Shown here: positions 53,983 through 63,656 of the stretch, piece after piece
How the letters are laid out: each line of letters begins with the position of its first letter
Position numbering within the stretch: the stretch's first letter is position 1
Assembly: GCF_001427665.1 (NCBI RefSeq)
Contig: NZ_LMHC01000026.1
Span: 63,044 to 127,043 of the forward strand
DNA: 64,000 nt
Direction: 5' to 3'
Source of the DNA: Caulobacter sp. Root655
Lineage (GTDB): Bacteria > Pseudomonadota > Alphaproteobacteria > Caulobacterales > Caulobacteraceae
The notes under the pieces: generated by a model
What the model was told of the DNA's origin: nothing
The model's input: only the letters and a program-made list of their open reading frames with translations
Databases searched by the model: none
Translations under genes and position numbers: made by a program

Positions 53983-54681
53983 CTACTGTTCGTTGACCGA
54001 CAGGACGGTGTCGCTGGTCACCTTGCGCGCCCCGGCCGTGCCCATCGGCACGGTGGCCGGCCAGCGGGCGCCCAGCAGCCGGTTCTTGGCCAGGCGGGCG
54101 ATGCTGACCGAGTCGGACTGGTTGCCGCCCAGGACGAAGTAGCTCGAGGCGTCCTCGCCGACATAGAAGGCCACATGGCCCAGGCCGCCGTCGCGGGAGC
54201 CACGCCAGAACACCATCACCGCGCCGGGCTGGCGTCCGCACGGGGCGCCGAACCTCAGCCAGTTGCGGGCGCCGAGCGGATTGGTGGGCAGGGCTTCGGT
54301 CGTCAGGGTGGACCCGATGCAGTGGCCCACGAACAGGCCGCACCAGGGAATTTCGTCATGCGGAAAGTGCACGTCCAGATCATCGGCCCAATCCAGGATG
54401 ATCTTGTTGTCGCCGGTTCCGGCGGCCTCCTTGAGGCCCTGTAGCCGGCGAGCCTCCTGGAACCAGACCAGGGAGACTTCGTCCAGGCTGTCCTTGGGCG
54501 GCTTGGACGAGCCGTCCAGCGCCTTGGCGGTGATCGGTCCGACCACGCCGTCGGCCAGCAGGCCCTTGCTGGTCTGGAAGGCGCGGACGGCGGCGGCCGT
54601 TCGGCGGCCCCAGACCCCGTCGATATTGCCGGGATCGAAGCCCTTGGCGGCCAGCGCCTTCTGGATTTCGAAAATGGTCAT
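53983..54681 (-). CDS. Endolysin-like protein: peptidoglycan-binding domain plus CHAP/TIGR02594-type amidase
   Basis: A 232-residue protein without a signal peptide. Residues 1-60 form a PG_binding_1 domain (EIQKALAAKGFDPGNIDGVW; GRRTAAAVRAFQTSKGLLAD). Residues ~85-225 are a CHAP/NlpC-like domain with the catalytic Cys in IPWCGLFVGHCIG and His in GGLGHVAFYVGED. The architecture and lack of an export signal resemble phage endolysins or effector-type amidases. It lies between purS and purQ. The ATG at 54681 has an inverted repeat 17 bases upstream. Confidence 0.85.
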   Translation of the reverse strand: MTIFEIQKALAAKGFDPGNIDGVWGRRTAAAVRAFQTSKGLLADGVVGPITAKALDGSSKPPKDSLDEVSLVWFQEARRLQGLKEAAGTGDNKIILDWADDLDVHFPHDEIPWCGLFVGHCIGSTLTTEALPTNPLGARNWLRFGAPCGRQPGAVMVFWRGSRDGGLGHVAFYVGEDASSYFVLGGNQSDSVSIARLAKNRLLGARWPATVPMGTAGARKVTSDTVLSVNEQ

Positions 54682-54697
54682 CGCCCACCTCGCCCAT

Positions 54698-54720
54698 CTC
54701 ACATACCGACGCCATGTGAG
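54698..54720. promoter_or_regulatory. Inverted repeat upstream of the endolysin-like gene
   Basis: CTCACAT-ACCGACGCC-ATGTGAG, a perfect 7-base inverted repeat in the 102-base gap between purS and the endolysin-like gene. It could be an operator for the latter. Confidence 0.45.
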
Positions 54721-54783
54721 ATTGCGCGCGAAGCGTGTATCTGTCGAGTCCTGCCGCCGACCGCGAGACGCGGTTCGACCGGA

Positions 54784-55023
54784 TCAGGCGAAGCTGATCG
54801 CGTAGCTTTCGATCACCGTATTGGCCAACAGCTTGTCGCACATGGCCTTGACCTCGACCTCGGCCTTGGCGGGATCGGTTTCGACGACGTCGAACTCGAT
54901 GGTGCGGCCGACCCGCACGCCCGAGACATCGGCCCATCCCAGCCCGTGCAGGGCGGCTTCGACGGCCTTGCCCTGGACGTCGAGGACGCCGGGCTTGAGG
55001 AACACTTGAACCTTGGCTTTCAT
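54784..55023 (-). CDS. purS: Phosphoribosylformylglycinamidine synthase, PurS subunit
   Basis: A 79-residue protein with the PurS pattern MKAKVQVFLKPGVLDVQGKA, ALHGLGWADVSGVRVGRTIE and AMCDKLLANTVIESYAISFA. PurS bridges PurL and PurQ. The ATG at 55023 matches the family start and AGGAAAGATATG gives the ribosome site. Confidence 0.96.
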   Translation of the reverse strand: MKAKVQVFLKPGVLDVQGKAVEAALHGLGWADVSGVRVGRTIEFDVVETDPAKAEVEVKAMCDKLLANTVIESYAISFA

Positions 55024-55042
55024 ATCTTTCCTGACCTTTTCA

Positions 55043-55209
55043 CCCTCTCCCGGAGGGGAGAGGGAGGGGCCCATGCGCAGCATGGGAGGGTGAGGGGTGA
55101 AGGCGTTCGACGGCGCGCCGGCAGGGCGTGAAGTCGGATGGGGCGTAACCCCTCATCCTCCCACGACTTCGTCGCGGGCCCCACCTTCTCCCCTCCGGGA
55201 GAAGGTGCT
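55043..55209. repeat. C/G-rich palindromic elements between purC and purS
   Basis: A hairpin CCCTCTCC-CGGAG-GGGAGAGGG (55043-55064) is followed by GGGCCCATGCGCAGCATGGG and ends with CTTCTCCCCTCCGGGAGAAG (55191-55210). Together the arms GGGTGAGGGG and CCCCTCATCC also pair. This separates purS from purC by 190 bases. Confidence 0.75.
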
Positions 55210-55213
55210 TCGC

Positions 55214-55972
55214 CTAGTGCACGCCGCCTTGGATGACGGTGGGCATTTCCTTCATGATGCCGAGGCGGCGGGCCACTTCGGTGTAGCTTTCGATGACATT
55301 GCCCAGGTCGCGGCGGAACCGGTCCTTGTCCATCTTCTCGTTGGTGGTCGAGTCCCACAGCCGGCAGCTGTCGGGGCTGATCTCGTCGGCCAGGATCACG
55401 CGGCTGAAGTCGCCTTCGTAGATGCGGCCGAACTCGATCTTGAAGTCCACCAGGGTGATGCCGACGGCGCTGAACAGGCCGCTCATATAGTCGTTCACCC
55501 GCAGAGCCATGGCCATCATGTCGTCGATCTCCTGGGTCGCGGCCCAGTTGAACGCGGTGATGTGCTCCTCGGAGACCATCGGGTCGCCCAGCTTGTCGTC
55601 CTTGTAGTAGAACTCGATGATCGAGCGCGGCAGGGGCGTGCCCTCGGCCAGGCCCAGGCGCGTGGCGATCGAGCCGGCGGCGATGTTGCGCACCACCACC
55701 TCGAGCGGAATGATCTCGACTTCCTTGATCAGCTGCTCGCGCAGGCTCAGGCGGCGGATGAAGTGGTTCTGCACGCCGATCGCGTTCAGGCGAGTCATCA
55801 TGTACTCGCTGATGCGGTTGTTGATCACGCCCTTGCCTTCGAGCACGGCCTTCTTCTGGGCGTTGAAGGCGGTGGCGTCGTCCTTGAAATACTGGATCAG
55901 AGTGCCCGGTTCGGGGCCCTCGTACAGGATCTTGGCCTTGCCTTCGTAAATCTTCTTGCGGCGAGTGGTCAT
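55214..55972 (-). CDS. purC: Phosphoribosylaminoimidazole-succinocarboxamide synthase
   Basis: A 252-residue SAICAR synthetase: KKIYEGKAKILYEGPEPGTL, FKDDATAFNAQKKAVLEGKG, EIIPLEVVVRNIAAGSIATR, LVDFKIEFGRIYEGDFSRVI and ILADEISPDSCRLWD. It joins aspartate to CAIR. It starts with an ATG at 55972 and heads the purC-purS stretch; its upstream 268 bases hold the promoter and separate it from the divergent zeta-subunit gene. Confidence 0.98.
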   Translation of the reverse strand: MTTRRKKIYEGKAKILYEGPEPGTLIQYFKDDATAFNAQKKAVLEGKGVINNRISEYMMTRLNAIGVQNHFIRRLSLREQLIKEVEIIPLEVVVRNIAAGSIATRLGLAEGTPLPRSIIEFYYKDDKLGDPMVSEEHITAFNWAATQEIDDMMAMALRVNDYMSGLFSAVGITLVDFKIEFGRIYEGDFSRVILADEISPDSCRLWDSTTNEKMDKDRFRRDLGNVIESYTEVARRLGIMKEMPTVIQGGVH

Positions 55973-56240
55973 GGCTCTCGTCGAGGCCCTTCTGGTTGCG
56001 GGCGCCTCTTGTCCGGAGAAACGAAAAGCGCGCGCGGCGGATAGCTGCGCGCGGCGTTCGACTCAAGGCCGCTCACGAAAAATGTCGATCGGAAACCTAG
56101 CTGAACGCGGCCCCTGGCGCAAACGGGGCTAGCCGCGACCTCGGGATTGTGAGCGGATCATGGGCGATGCGGCGTTGCTTCCGATTGCCGGGCGGCTCGC
56201 CAGGGGATATGCAGCCCGCTCAGAGACTATTGGGGCTTTC

Positions 56241-56558
56241 ATGACGACCTTCGACGACCGCGAACAGGGTTTCGAACGCAAGTTCGCGCTGGAGCAGGAA
56301 CAGGAATTCAAGGCGACCGCCCGTCGCAACCGCCTGCTGGGCGAGTGGGCGGCCGGCCTGATGGGCCTGGCCACCGTCGAGGAATACGCGCGCGCGGTCG
56401 TGAAGTCCGACTTCGAGCAGCCCGGCGACGAGGACGTGCTGCGCAAGGTGGCCGGCGACCTCAAGGGTTCGGGCGTCAATGTCAGCGAGGGCGAAGTCCG
56501 TCGCAAGATGGACGAGCTGCTGGCCATGGCCCGCGGTCAGATCGCCGCCGGCGAGTAG
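56241..56558 (+). CDS. ATP synthase inhibitor subunit zeta (DUF1476)
   Basis: A 105-residue helical protein: MTTFDDREQGFERKFALEQE, ARRNRLLGEWAAGLMGLATV, EEYARAVVKSDFEQPGDEDV and SEGEVRRKMDELLAMARGQI. This is the alphaproteobacterial zeta protein, whose N-terminus blocks reverse F1 rotation. The ATG at 56241 is chosen because the family starts MTTFDDRE; longer frames upstream look like non-coding. Divergent from purC. Confidence 0.93.
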   Translation: MTTFDDREQGFERKFALEQEQEFKATARRNRLLGEWAAGLMGLATVEEYARAVVKSDFEQPGDEDVLRKVAGDLKGSGVNVSEGEVRRKMDELLAMARGQIAAGE

Positions 56559-56613
56559 GCCGGCGTTCGCGCCAACGGCTTGGCGCGACAGAATTATTCT
56601 AAATCCATCCACA

Positions 56614-56656
56614 GGGCCCGATCGCGACGTTCGTCGCGGCCGGGCCTTGTTGTCTT
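56614..56656 (+). terminator. Terminator after the zeta-subunit gene
   Basis: Stem GGCCCG...CGCGACG paired with CGTCGCG...CGGGCC (small internal loop), followed by TTGTTGTCTT. It lies 56 bases after the stop. Confidence 0.7.
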
Positions 56657-56819
56657 GGGAGTCCCGAGCTCGCGAAACGGCGGGTACGGATCGAGTGCTC
56701 TCATAGGTAGATAGAAAATCAGATAGCGCGCCCAGGTTTCTTTGGGCGCCGCCCGAAGCCGGATGTATCACTCTCGCGGGAGGCGACCGACAGGGTCGCC
56801 CACACCAGGAGGACACACC

Positions 56820-57242
56820 ATGGCGGATGATATCGGTACGCTTCACACCCAGAAGGCCGAAGGCACGGACCTCGGCCTCTATTTCGTCAAGGCGGTGGTC
56901 GGCAATGTCGGGACGCCCGGCGCGCCCATCGTCAACCTGGCCCTGACGGTGCAGGCCGCCTCCGGCCACGTCAGCGGCATCGCCGAGATCAGCCAGGCGA
57001 TCGTCGGCGGCCATCACCGCTTCCCGGTCACCGGCCAGATCTATCAGACCGGCTTCGGGCCCAACCACCAGCTGGTCTCGCTGCATGGCGAGTTCGTCTA
57101 CAGCGTGCCGCCGCCGGCCATCGGCTCGTTCCTGGCCAGGTTCACGGCGGCGCTGACGGTGGACCAGGCCTGGAACGGCTTTGGCGGGTTCAACTATCTG
57201 AACACCCACGTCGAGAAGGTCCCGGTCAAGAAGATCGCCTGA
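56820..57242 (+). CDS. DUF1842 domain protein
   Basis: A 140-residue beta-rich protein: DLGLYFVKAVVGNVGTPGAP, QAASGHVSGIAEISQAIVGG, TGQIYQTGFGPNHQLVSLHG and YSVPPPAIGSFLARFTAALT followed by WNGFGGFNY, a clear match to the DUF1842 pattern. No role is known. AGGAGGACACACC gives a strong ribosome site. It is monocistronic, with its own terminator. Confidence 0.87.
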   Translation: MADDIGTLHTQKAEGTDLGLYFVKAVVGNVGTPGAPIVNLALTVQAASGHVSGIAEISQAIVGGHHRFPVTGQIYQTGFGPNHQLVSLHGEFVYSVPPPAIGSFLARFTAALTVDQAWNGFGGFNYLNTHVEKVPVKKIA

Positions 57243-57260
57243 CCGGCCCATGAAGGCATG

Positions 57261-57293
57261 GGCCCGCGCCGCCTTCGGGCGGCGCGGGCCTTT
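57261..57293 (+). terminator. Rho-independent terminator of the DUF1842 gene
   Basis: A 13-base stem GGCCCGCGCCGCC / GGCGGCGCGGGCC with TTCG loop, followed by TTT. It lies 18 bases after the stop and also near the end of the convergent M13 gene. Confidence 0.88.
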
Positions 57294-57298
57294 CCACG

Positions 57299-59323
57299 TC
57301 ACCAGACCCGCGAGCGGTCTTCGGGCTTGAGGTAGTAGGCCTCGCCCGGCTTGACGCCGAAGGCCGCGTACCAGGCGTCGATGTTGCGGGTCGGGCCGAT
57401 GACCCGGAAGGCTGGCGGCGAATGCGGGTCCGAGGTGATCTGCTCCTTCAGCGCGTCGTCACGCACCTTGCTGCGCCAGTTCTGGCCGAACGCCAGGAAC
57501 AGGCGCTGGTCGCCGGTCAGGCCGTCGATCACCGGGGCCGGCTTGCCGCCCAGCGAGGCGTGATAGGCGTCCAGCGCCACCTGCAGCCCGGCCAGGTCGG
57601 CGATGTTCTCGCCCATGGTCAGCTTGCCGTTGATGAACATGCCCGGCGCGCCTTCATAGGCGTTGTACTGCTTGCCGAGGATTTCGGCCTGGACCTCGAA
57701 GCGTTTTCCGTCTTCGGCGGTCCACCAGTCGCGCAGCTTGCCCGTCTCGTCGAACTTGCGGCCCTGGTCGTCGAAACCGTGGCTGATCTCGTGACCGATC
57801 ACCGCGCCGATGGCCCCATAATTGACCGCCGGATCGGCCGCCGGGTCGAACAGCGGCGCCTGCAGGATGCCGGCCGGGAAGACGATCTGGTTCTGCGAGG
57901 TGTCGTTGTAGGCGTTCACGGTCTGGGGCGTCATCTGCCACTTGCCGTGATCGACGGCCTTGCCCAGGTCGCTCAGCTCGTAGGCCCACTCGAAGGCCCG
58001 GCTGCGCGAGACGTTGCCGTAGAGGTCGCCGGCCTCGATCTTCAGCCCCGAATAGTCGCGCCACTTGTCGGGATAGGCCACCATCACCGCCATGCGCTTG
58101 AGCTTGACCTGGGCCTCGGCCTTGGTCGCCGGGCTCATCCAGGGCGCGTCGTCGATCCGCTTGGCCATGGCGACCTTCAGGTTGCCGATCATCTCGACCA
58201 TCTGGGCCTTGGAACTGGGCGGGAAGTAGGTCTCCACATAGGTCCGGCCGACCAGCTCGCCCAGGCTGCCGTCCACCAGCTGCACGCCACGCTTCCAGCG
58301 CGGGCGGATCGTCGTCTGGCCGGAGAGGACCTTGACGTACTCGAAGCGGCTGTCGACGAACCGCTTGGAAAGGTAGGGCGAGGCCTCCTCGACCAGGTGG
58401 AAGGCCTGCCAGGCCTTCAGCGTCTCCAGCGGCGTCTCGGCGTAGATCTTGGCGATGTCGCGGATGGCGGTGTTCTCGTTCAACACCATGGCGCCCAGGC
58501 CCGGCATGCCGGCCGCGGCCAGGTAGTCGGCCCACGGGAAGGCGGGGGCGTAGGTCGCCAGCTGGTCGACGGTGACGGGGTTGTAGGTCTTGTCGACGTC
58601 GCGCCGCTCGGCCGCCGGCCAGCTGACCGTGGCGATGCGCGTCTCCAGGGCCATGACCTGCGCCGCCGCCTTGGCCGGATCGGCGTAGCCCGCGGCGGCC
58701 AGGGCGCGCTGGACGAACGCCGCATAGGCCTCGCGCTGCGGCTTGAAACCGTCGGTCAGGTAGTAGTCGCGGTCGGGCAGGCCCAGGCCCGACTGATAGA
58801 CATAGAGGGTGTTGACCTCGGGGCTCTTGATGTCGGGCGCGACGTCCAGCTGGAACAGGTCGGCGCCGAAGCCGCCGTGCGCGGCGCCCATCAGCCGGGC
58901 GAAGGCGGTCTTGTCGGCCGCCGCCGCCACCTTGGCCAGGTCGGCCTTCAGCGGCCCGTCGCCGACCTGCTCGACCTTGGCCTCGTCGGTAAAGCTGTTG
59001 TAGAGTCCGCCCAGCTGGGTCGAGGCCGGGGCCTTTTCGATCACGGCCCGAAGCTGGTCCTGGGAGCGGTTGTAGACGTCGTTGCCCGCGCCGGCGCTGC
59101 CCTGGTCGGCCGGGATCTGAGTGCGGGCGAACCACGCCCCGTTGACGTACCTGTCGAAGTTGTCGCCCGGCTTGACGCTGGTGTCGCCGGCCGTCAGGTC
59201 GACTCCCCAGGCGCCGTACATGGGTTTTCCAGCTGGAGGGCTGGCGGAGGCGGTGGGTTCGGCCGCGAAAGCGGCGGCGGACATCGCGAGCGCCGAGACG
59301 GCGGCCAGCAGGATCATGCGCAT
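57299..59323 (-). CDS. Secreted M13-family zinc endopeptidase (neprilysin-like, PepO)
   Basis: A 674-residue protein with a signal peptide (ending SAAAFAAEP). The M13 N-terminal domain has KPGDNFDRYVNGAWFARTQI; the catalytic domain has NAYNDTSQNQIVFPAGILQA, the zinc motif HEISH in AVIGHEISHGFDDQG (residues ~510-525), the Glu ligand in MGENIADLAGLQVA and terminal FRVIGPTRNIDAWYAAFGVK. The ATG at 59323 was preferred to a second two codons later; GAGG precedes it. It cleaves peptides in the periplasm. Confidence 0.96.
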   Translation of the reverse strand: MRMILLAAVSALAMSAAAFAAEPTASASPPAGKPMYGAWGVDLTAGDTSVKPGDNFDRYVNGAWFARTQIPADQGSAGAGNDVYNRSQDQLRAVIEKAPASTQLGGLYNSFTDEAKVEQVGDGPLKADLAKVAAAADKTAFARLMGAAHGGFGADLFQLDVAPDIKSPEVNTLYVYQSGLGLPDRDYYLTDGFKPQREAYAAFVQRALAAAGYADPAKAAAQVMALETRIATVSWPAAERRDVDKTYNPVTVDQLATYAPAFPWADYLAAAGMPGLGAMVLNENTAIRDIAKIYAETPLETLKAWQAFHLVEEASPYLSKRFVDSRFEYVKVLSGQTTIRPRWKRGVQLVDGSLGELVGRTYVETYFPPSSKAQMVEMIGNLKVAMAKRIDDAPWMSPATKAEAQVKLKRMAVMVAYPDKWRDYSGLKIEAGDLYGNVSRSRAFEWAYELSDLGKAVDHGKWQMTPQTVNAYNDTSQNQIVFPAGILQAPLFDPAADPAVNYGAIGAVIGHEISHGFDDQGRKFDETGKLRDWWTAEDGKRFEVQAEILGKQYNAYEGAPGMFINGKLTMGENIADLAGLQVALDAYHASLGGKPAPVIDGLTGDQRLFLAFGQNWRSKVRDDALKEQITSDPHSPPAFRVIGPTRNIDAWYAAFGVKPGEAYYLKPEDRSRVW

Positions 59324-59455
59324 GTGGAACCTCATCCCCTCGAAGGGAGAGGATGCTGCCTGAGTTGGCGGCGGAGCGCAGATGAAAAACGCGTAATGTG
59401 GCGACGCGGACCTCTTTTACCGTTTTCCCGCCGGGAAAATCGGGGAGGAGAGGCT

Positions 59456-59956
59456 CTAGTCCAGCCACGCCTTGATCGCGCCCCACGCCTCCGCCTTCTC
59501 CGCGAACGACCGCGCCGCGTGGGCGGGGCTGGAGGAGGGCAGGGCCAGGGTGGGCAGGCGACCGCCCAGCAGCTTGCCGCCCAGCCTGGCGGCCGTGCCG
59601 CCGTTGAAGGCCACGGCGCGCAGGGCGGGGAGGGTCTCGACCAGGGCGACCAGGTCGTTGGCTGTGGCGTCCTGGATGGCGGCGTCGAGGCTGCCTGGGC
59701 GGTCGGCCTGGGCGATCACGTCCCATAGGCCGACGCCGCGCGACAGCAGGGCCGCCAGCCGGTCTTCATACGAAAGCGCGACCAGCGGCGTGGCCAGCAC
59801 CCCCTCCAGCAACCGCCAGAAGGCGTTGCGCGGATGGCCGTAATACTGCGCCAGCGCCAGGGAGGCGTCGCCCGGCAGGCTGCCCAGGATCAGGACGCGG
59901 GTGCTTGCGTCGACGACCGCCGGGAAGCTTGCCTTGCGCCCCTCCCGGAGGGACAA
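59456..59956 (-). CDS. DNA-deoxyinosine / hypoxanthine-type DNA glycosylase (UDG superfamily)
   Basis: A 166-residue protein of the uracil-DNA-glycosylase superfamily: VLILGSLPGDASLALAQYYG, HPRNAFWRLLEGVLATPLVA, GVGLWDVIAQADRPGSLD and LPSSSPAHAARSFAEKAEAW. The GSLPGxxS plus YYGHPRNxFW motif is that of family-6 hypoxanthine DNA glycosylases, which remove deaminated bases. Eleven bases separate it from purB on the same strand, so they may share a transcript. Confidence 0.9.
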   Translation of the reverse strand: MSLREGRKASFPAVVDASTRVLILGSLPGDASLALAQYYGHPRNAFWRLLEGVLATPLVALSYEDRLAALLSRGVGLWDVIAQADRPGSLDAAIQDATANDLVALVETLPALRAVAFNGGTAARLGGKLLGGRLPTLALPSSSPAHAARSFAEKAEAWGAIKAWLD

Positions 59957-59966
59957 GGATCTAGTC

Positions 59967-61277
<1,311 letters not shown>

Positions 61278-61335
61278 GAGGCCGGGGTTTCGGCGCGGAG
61301 GGGGTGAGAGTCAAGGGCGGGGAGGGGGCAATTCC

Positions 61336-62946
61336 TCACCCCGAGAGGTACTCAAGGACAGCCGCTACGGCAGCATTTCGCATCCGCCGCGCCCGTACAT
61401 CGCCTACGTACTTCGCGAGCTTCAGTTGCTCCTCAGTGGCGTTCAGAACGTCTCCAACGGTCGTCAGCTCTAGTTCAGTGAGTTTTTCTTTCTGCCAAAC
61501 TGTAAGGTCAAGAACTTGGATCGGCTTAGCGAGCTGACGTTCAAGGTGTCGCCCCGAATCATCCGAATGGTTGCGAGCTTCCAGCTCCAGGAGATTTTTA
61601 TACAGTGGATGATTGGCTCCGTATTCAGTCATCCGCTTTGGCGTCAACGACTTAGCGATTTCGAACGACTGTGTTGTAGGACTAGCATCCACGGCAAATA
61701 AACAACCAAGGTTTACCATGTAACGCTTGCCGATCTCGCTGCGCGTCGCCCTAATTCCGGCTTCCATTTCGTTCAGGACGCCAGTGTAGCAAAGTATTCT
61801 GAGCGATTCTTTCACAACTTCGGGAGCATCACGATGAATCCAAAAGTATGCGCTGGTGTTCCTATCGCTCGCCAGGTAGGAATCATTTTTTGTTTTTATC
61901 TCTGGTATAACGGTTGATTCAACGAATTCCCGACCCCAATCAATAACATTGCGATGTCCATAGTATTTTTCGGCAAGTGCGGAATGTTCAGACCATATGG
62001 TAGTTCTATAATGATCGCGCATCACTTCGTTGATTTCCGTTGATGACAGCGATGGCGCGGCAGCTAGTGTCTTTAGAAGAATTCTCGGATTTCCAGAGCA
62101 CGCGTATGCGAGTATGGCAAAATTTTTCCCATTTTGTGCTATACGTTTCTGGGTAGTGCTGTCAGCTTGCTTCTCGACTATCTCGCGCATGTTTTCAACA
62201 TAGCGTGGATCCAGAACGTCTCTATCTATGTGGACCAAGCTGGCATCGTGCGTAGGTTGGAACGTTTCCCCAAAACTTGTTACGCCGGGGTAAACCGCTG
62301 CGTTACAGGTCAAGCAGTGGCTGCGTAGGTCTCGGAACAAAGTGAAAAATTGTCGTTGATGTTCCGGAAGAAAAATATGAGCAGCCTCATCTATAAGAAA
62401 CACAAATCGTTCAATATTTAGACGATCGGATAAATCTTCGAAAGCGTCTCTAAAATCCTCAGTTGACGGAACAGCTGATGCATCAATTTCCTCTGTAGGT
62501 CGCTTGTAGGATTCCTCATAGGCGCTCGCGATCTCTTCGACCTTGGTCTTGCCTATTTTTGCATCCACGTGGCTTCCTGCTAGTAAGCCGATGCTAGCGG
62601 GAACTGCCCCCAACAATCCCGCGCGCTCGAGGGATCGGATGGCCACGGAGCACAGGCGCGCCAACATCCAGTTTCGAAACTGATGTTCGTCATCTGATTG
62701 AATCAGAGAGCTACGCACAAAGCTTACATATATGGGAAAAATACGGTCCTTATCAAAGGAGTCCATAAGCTCCTTCTGCGCAATTCGAAGTAGAAACGAT
62801 TTTCCAACGCCGCGGCTACCTACGATGATGGCTGGGTTTCTACTCTTCAGAGCATTCACCGCCACGCGATCTTGGGATGTTTCGGCAAAATATTGCCCAA
62901 CTTCTTCGGGCTTGATATCTTCCGTGCGGTAGAAAAAATCGCTCAT
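61336..62946 (-). CDS. AAA+-type P-loop ATPase with C-terminal helix-hairpin-helix-like tail
   Basis: A 536-residue protein of no known family. Near the N-terminus it has FYRTEDIKPEEVGQYFAETS, then Walker A GSRGVGKS (residues ~43-50) and Walker B FVFLIDEAAHIFL (~179-191), with sensor-like ACSGNPRILLKTLA (~290-303). The remaining middle is helical with an arginine-rich segment. The tail (~485-536) LTELELTTVGDVLNATEEQL followed by KYVGDVRARRMRNAAV resembles the helix-hairpin-helix of RNA polymerase alpha C-terminal domains. It overlaps the upstream gene by ATGA. Codon use is AT-richer than anywhere else in the window, suggesting transfer. Confidence 0.75.
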   Translation of the reverse strand: MSDFFYRTEDIKPEEVGQYFAETSQDRVAVNALKSRNPAIIVGSRGVGKSFLLRIAQKELMDSFDKDRIFPIYVSFVRSSLIQSDDEHQFRNWMLARLCSVAIRSLERAGLLGAVPASIGLLAGSHVDAKIGKTKVEEIASAYEESYKRPTEEIDASAVPSTEDFRDAFEDLSDRLNIERFVFLIDEAAHIFLPEHQRQFFTLFRDLRSHCLTCNAAVYPGVTSFGETFQPTHDASLVHIDRDVLDPRYVENMREIVEKQADSTTQKRIAQNGKNFAILAYACSGNPRILLKTLAAAPSLSSTEINEVMRDHYRTTIWSEHSALAEKYYGHRNVIDWGREFVESTVIPEIKTKNDSYLASDRNTSAYFWIHRDAPEVVKESLRILCYTGVLNEMEAGIRATRSEIGKRYMVNLGCLFAVDASPTTQSFEIAKSLTPKRMTEYGANHPLYKNLLELEARNHSDDSGRHLERQLAKPIQVLDLTVWQKEKLTELELTTVGDVLNATEEQLKLAKYVGDVRARRMRNAAVAAVLEYLSG

Positions 62947-63656
62947 TTGCCGGTCGCCCCAAAAATCCCTTGAACTTCAGCTATGGTACCCAACGCATCC
63001 ATCACCACAGGTTCAATGATATTCAAGCGAATTCCATCGAGTTCTGACAAGTATCTAACCGAAAATACAAATATAATGCACAATCGTACAGTATCCGCTC
63101 TCTCGTGGAAAGCGATGGTCTTGTCAAAATCGAACTCAATATTGAGCGCTGAGTCTTCATGGGTGATTGGGTTGCCATGCACATATTCGGAACATTCCCG
63201 GTAAACCGAAGACGCAAGCTTCGCGTACTGCGTTCTGTAGGTACCCAATTCGGCGTTAAATGCGCCGAGGAAGGCATGAGAGAAAACGCCCTTATCGTTG
63301 TCGGTGATAGTGGCCCAATGGAGATCGTCGGTTCCAGCAGACCACAGCTTAAGTTTCATAAGGTGAGCCGAAAAATACACTGATGCGATAAATAATTCTA
63401 GAGAAAGCCTAAGGCTTGAAAATGCGTGGCGATAATTACCGCGAATAATTGCCTCAAGGGAATATTGATATTCGCGACAGGCTTGATCGAATACGGATTT
63501 CTCGGGCCCGGACATGACCGATAGCATCAGTCCATAATCTTTCAGGAAGTTATGAGACGTCGTGTGCATCGCAAACGCTTCGCTACTGGCGATGCATTTT
63601 GCCATGATCTCGGTCCGACTGTTGGACAATCCTCGGTAGTACTCGGCTACATCCAT
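62943..63656 (-). CDS. Helical protein with R-x6-H HEPN-like motif, partner of the ATPase
   Basis: A 237-residue protein from the ATG at 63656 (a GTG at 63674 is also possible). It is mainly helical: YQYSLEAIIRGNYRHAFSSL, then LRLSLELFIASVYFSAHLMK and, near residue 150, LASSVYRECSEYVHGNPI. RECSEYVH has Arg and His six residues apart, the R-x4-6-H spacing of HEPN ribonucleases, and the YVHG context recurs in HEPN-like families. No signal peptide. It is the first gene of the pair, with the ATPase overlapping its stop. HEPN assignment is inference from one motif and helical pattern. Confidence 0.65.
   Translation of the reverse strand: MDVAEYYRGLSNSRTEIMAKCIASSEAFAMHTTSHNFLKDYGLMLSVMSGPEKSVFDQACREYQYSLEAIIRGNYRHAFSSLRLSLELFIASVYFSAHLMKLKLWSAGTDDLHWATITDNDKGVFSHAFLGAFNAELGTYRTQYAKLASSVYRECSEYVHGNPITHEDSALNIEFDFDKTIAFHERADTVRLCIIFVFSVRYLSELDGIRLNIIEPVVMDALGTIAEVQGIFGATGK

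Noticed and set aside
57422..59728. Long plus-strand frame opposite the M13 peptidase
   Set aside because: No domain; antisense to an unmistakable metallopeptidase, so it is a GC-driven shadow.
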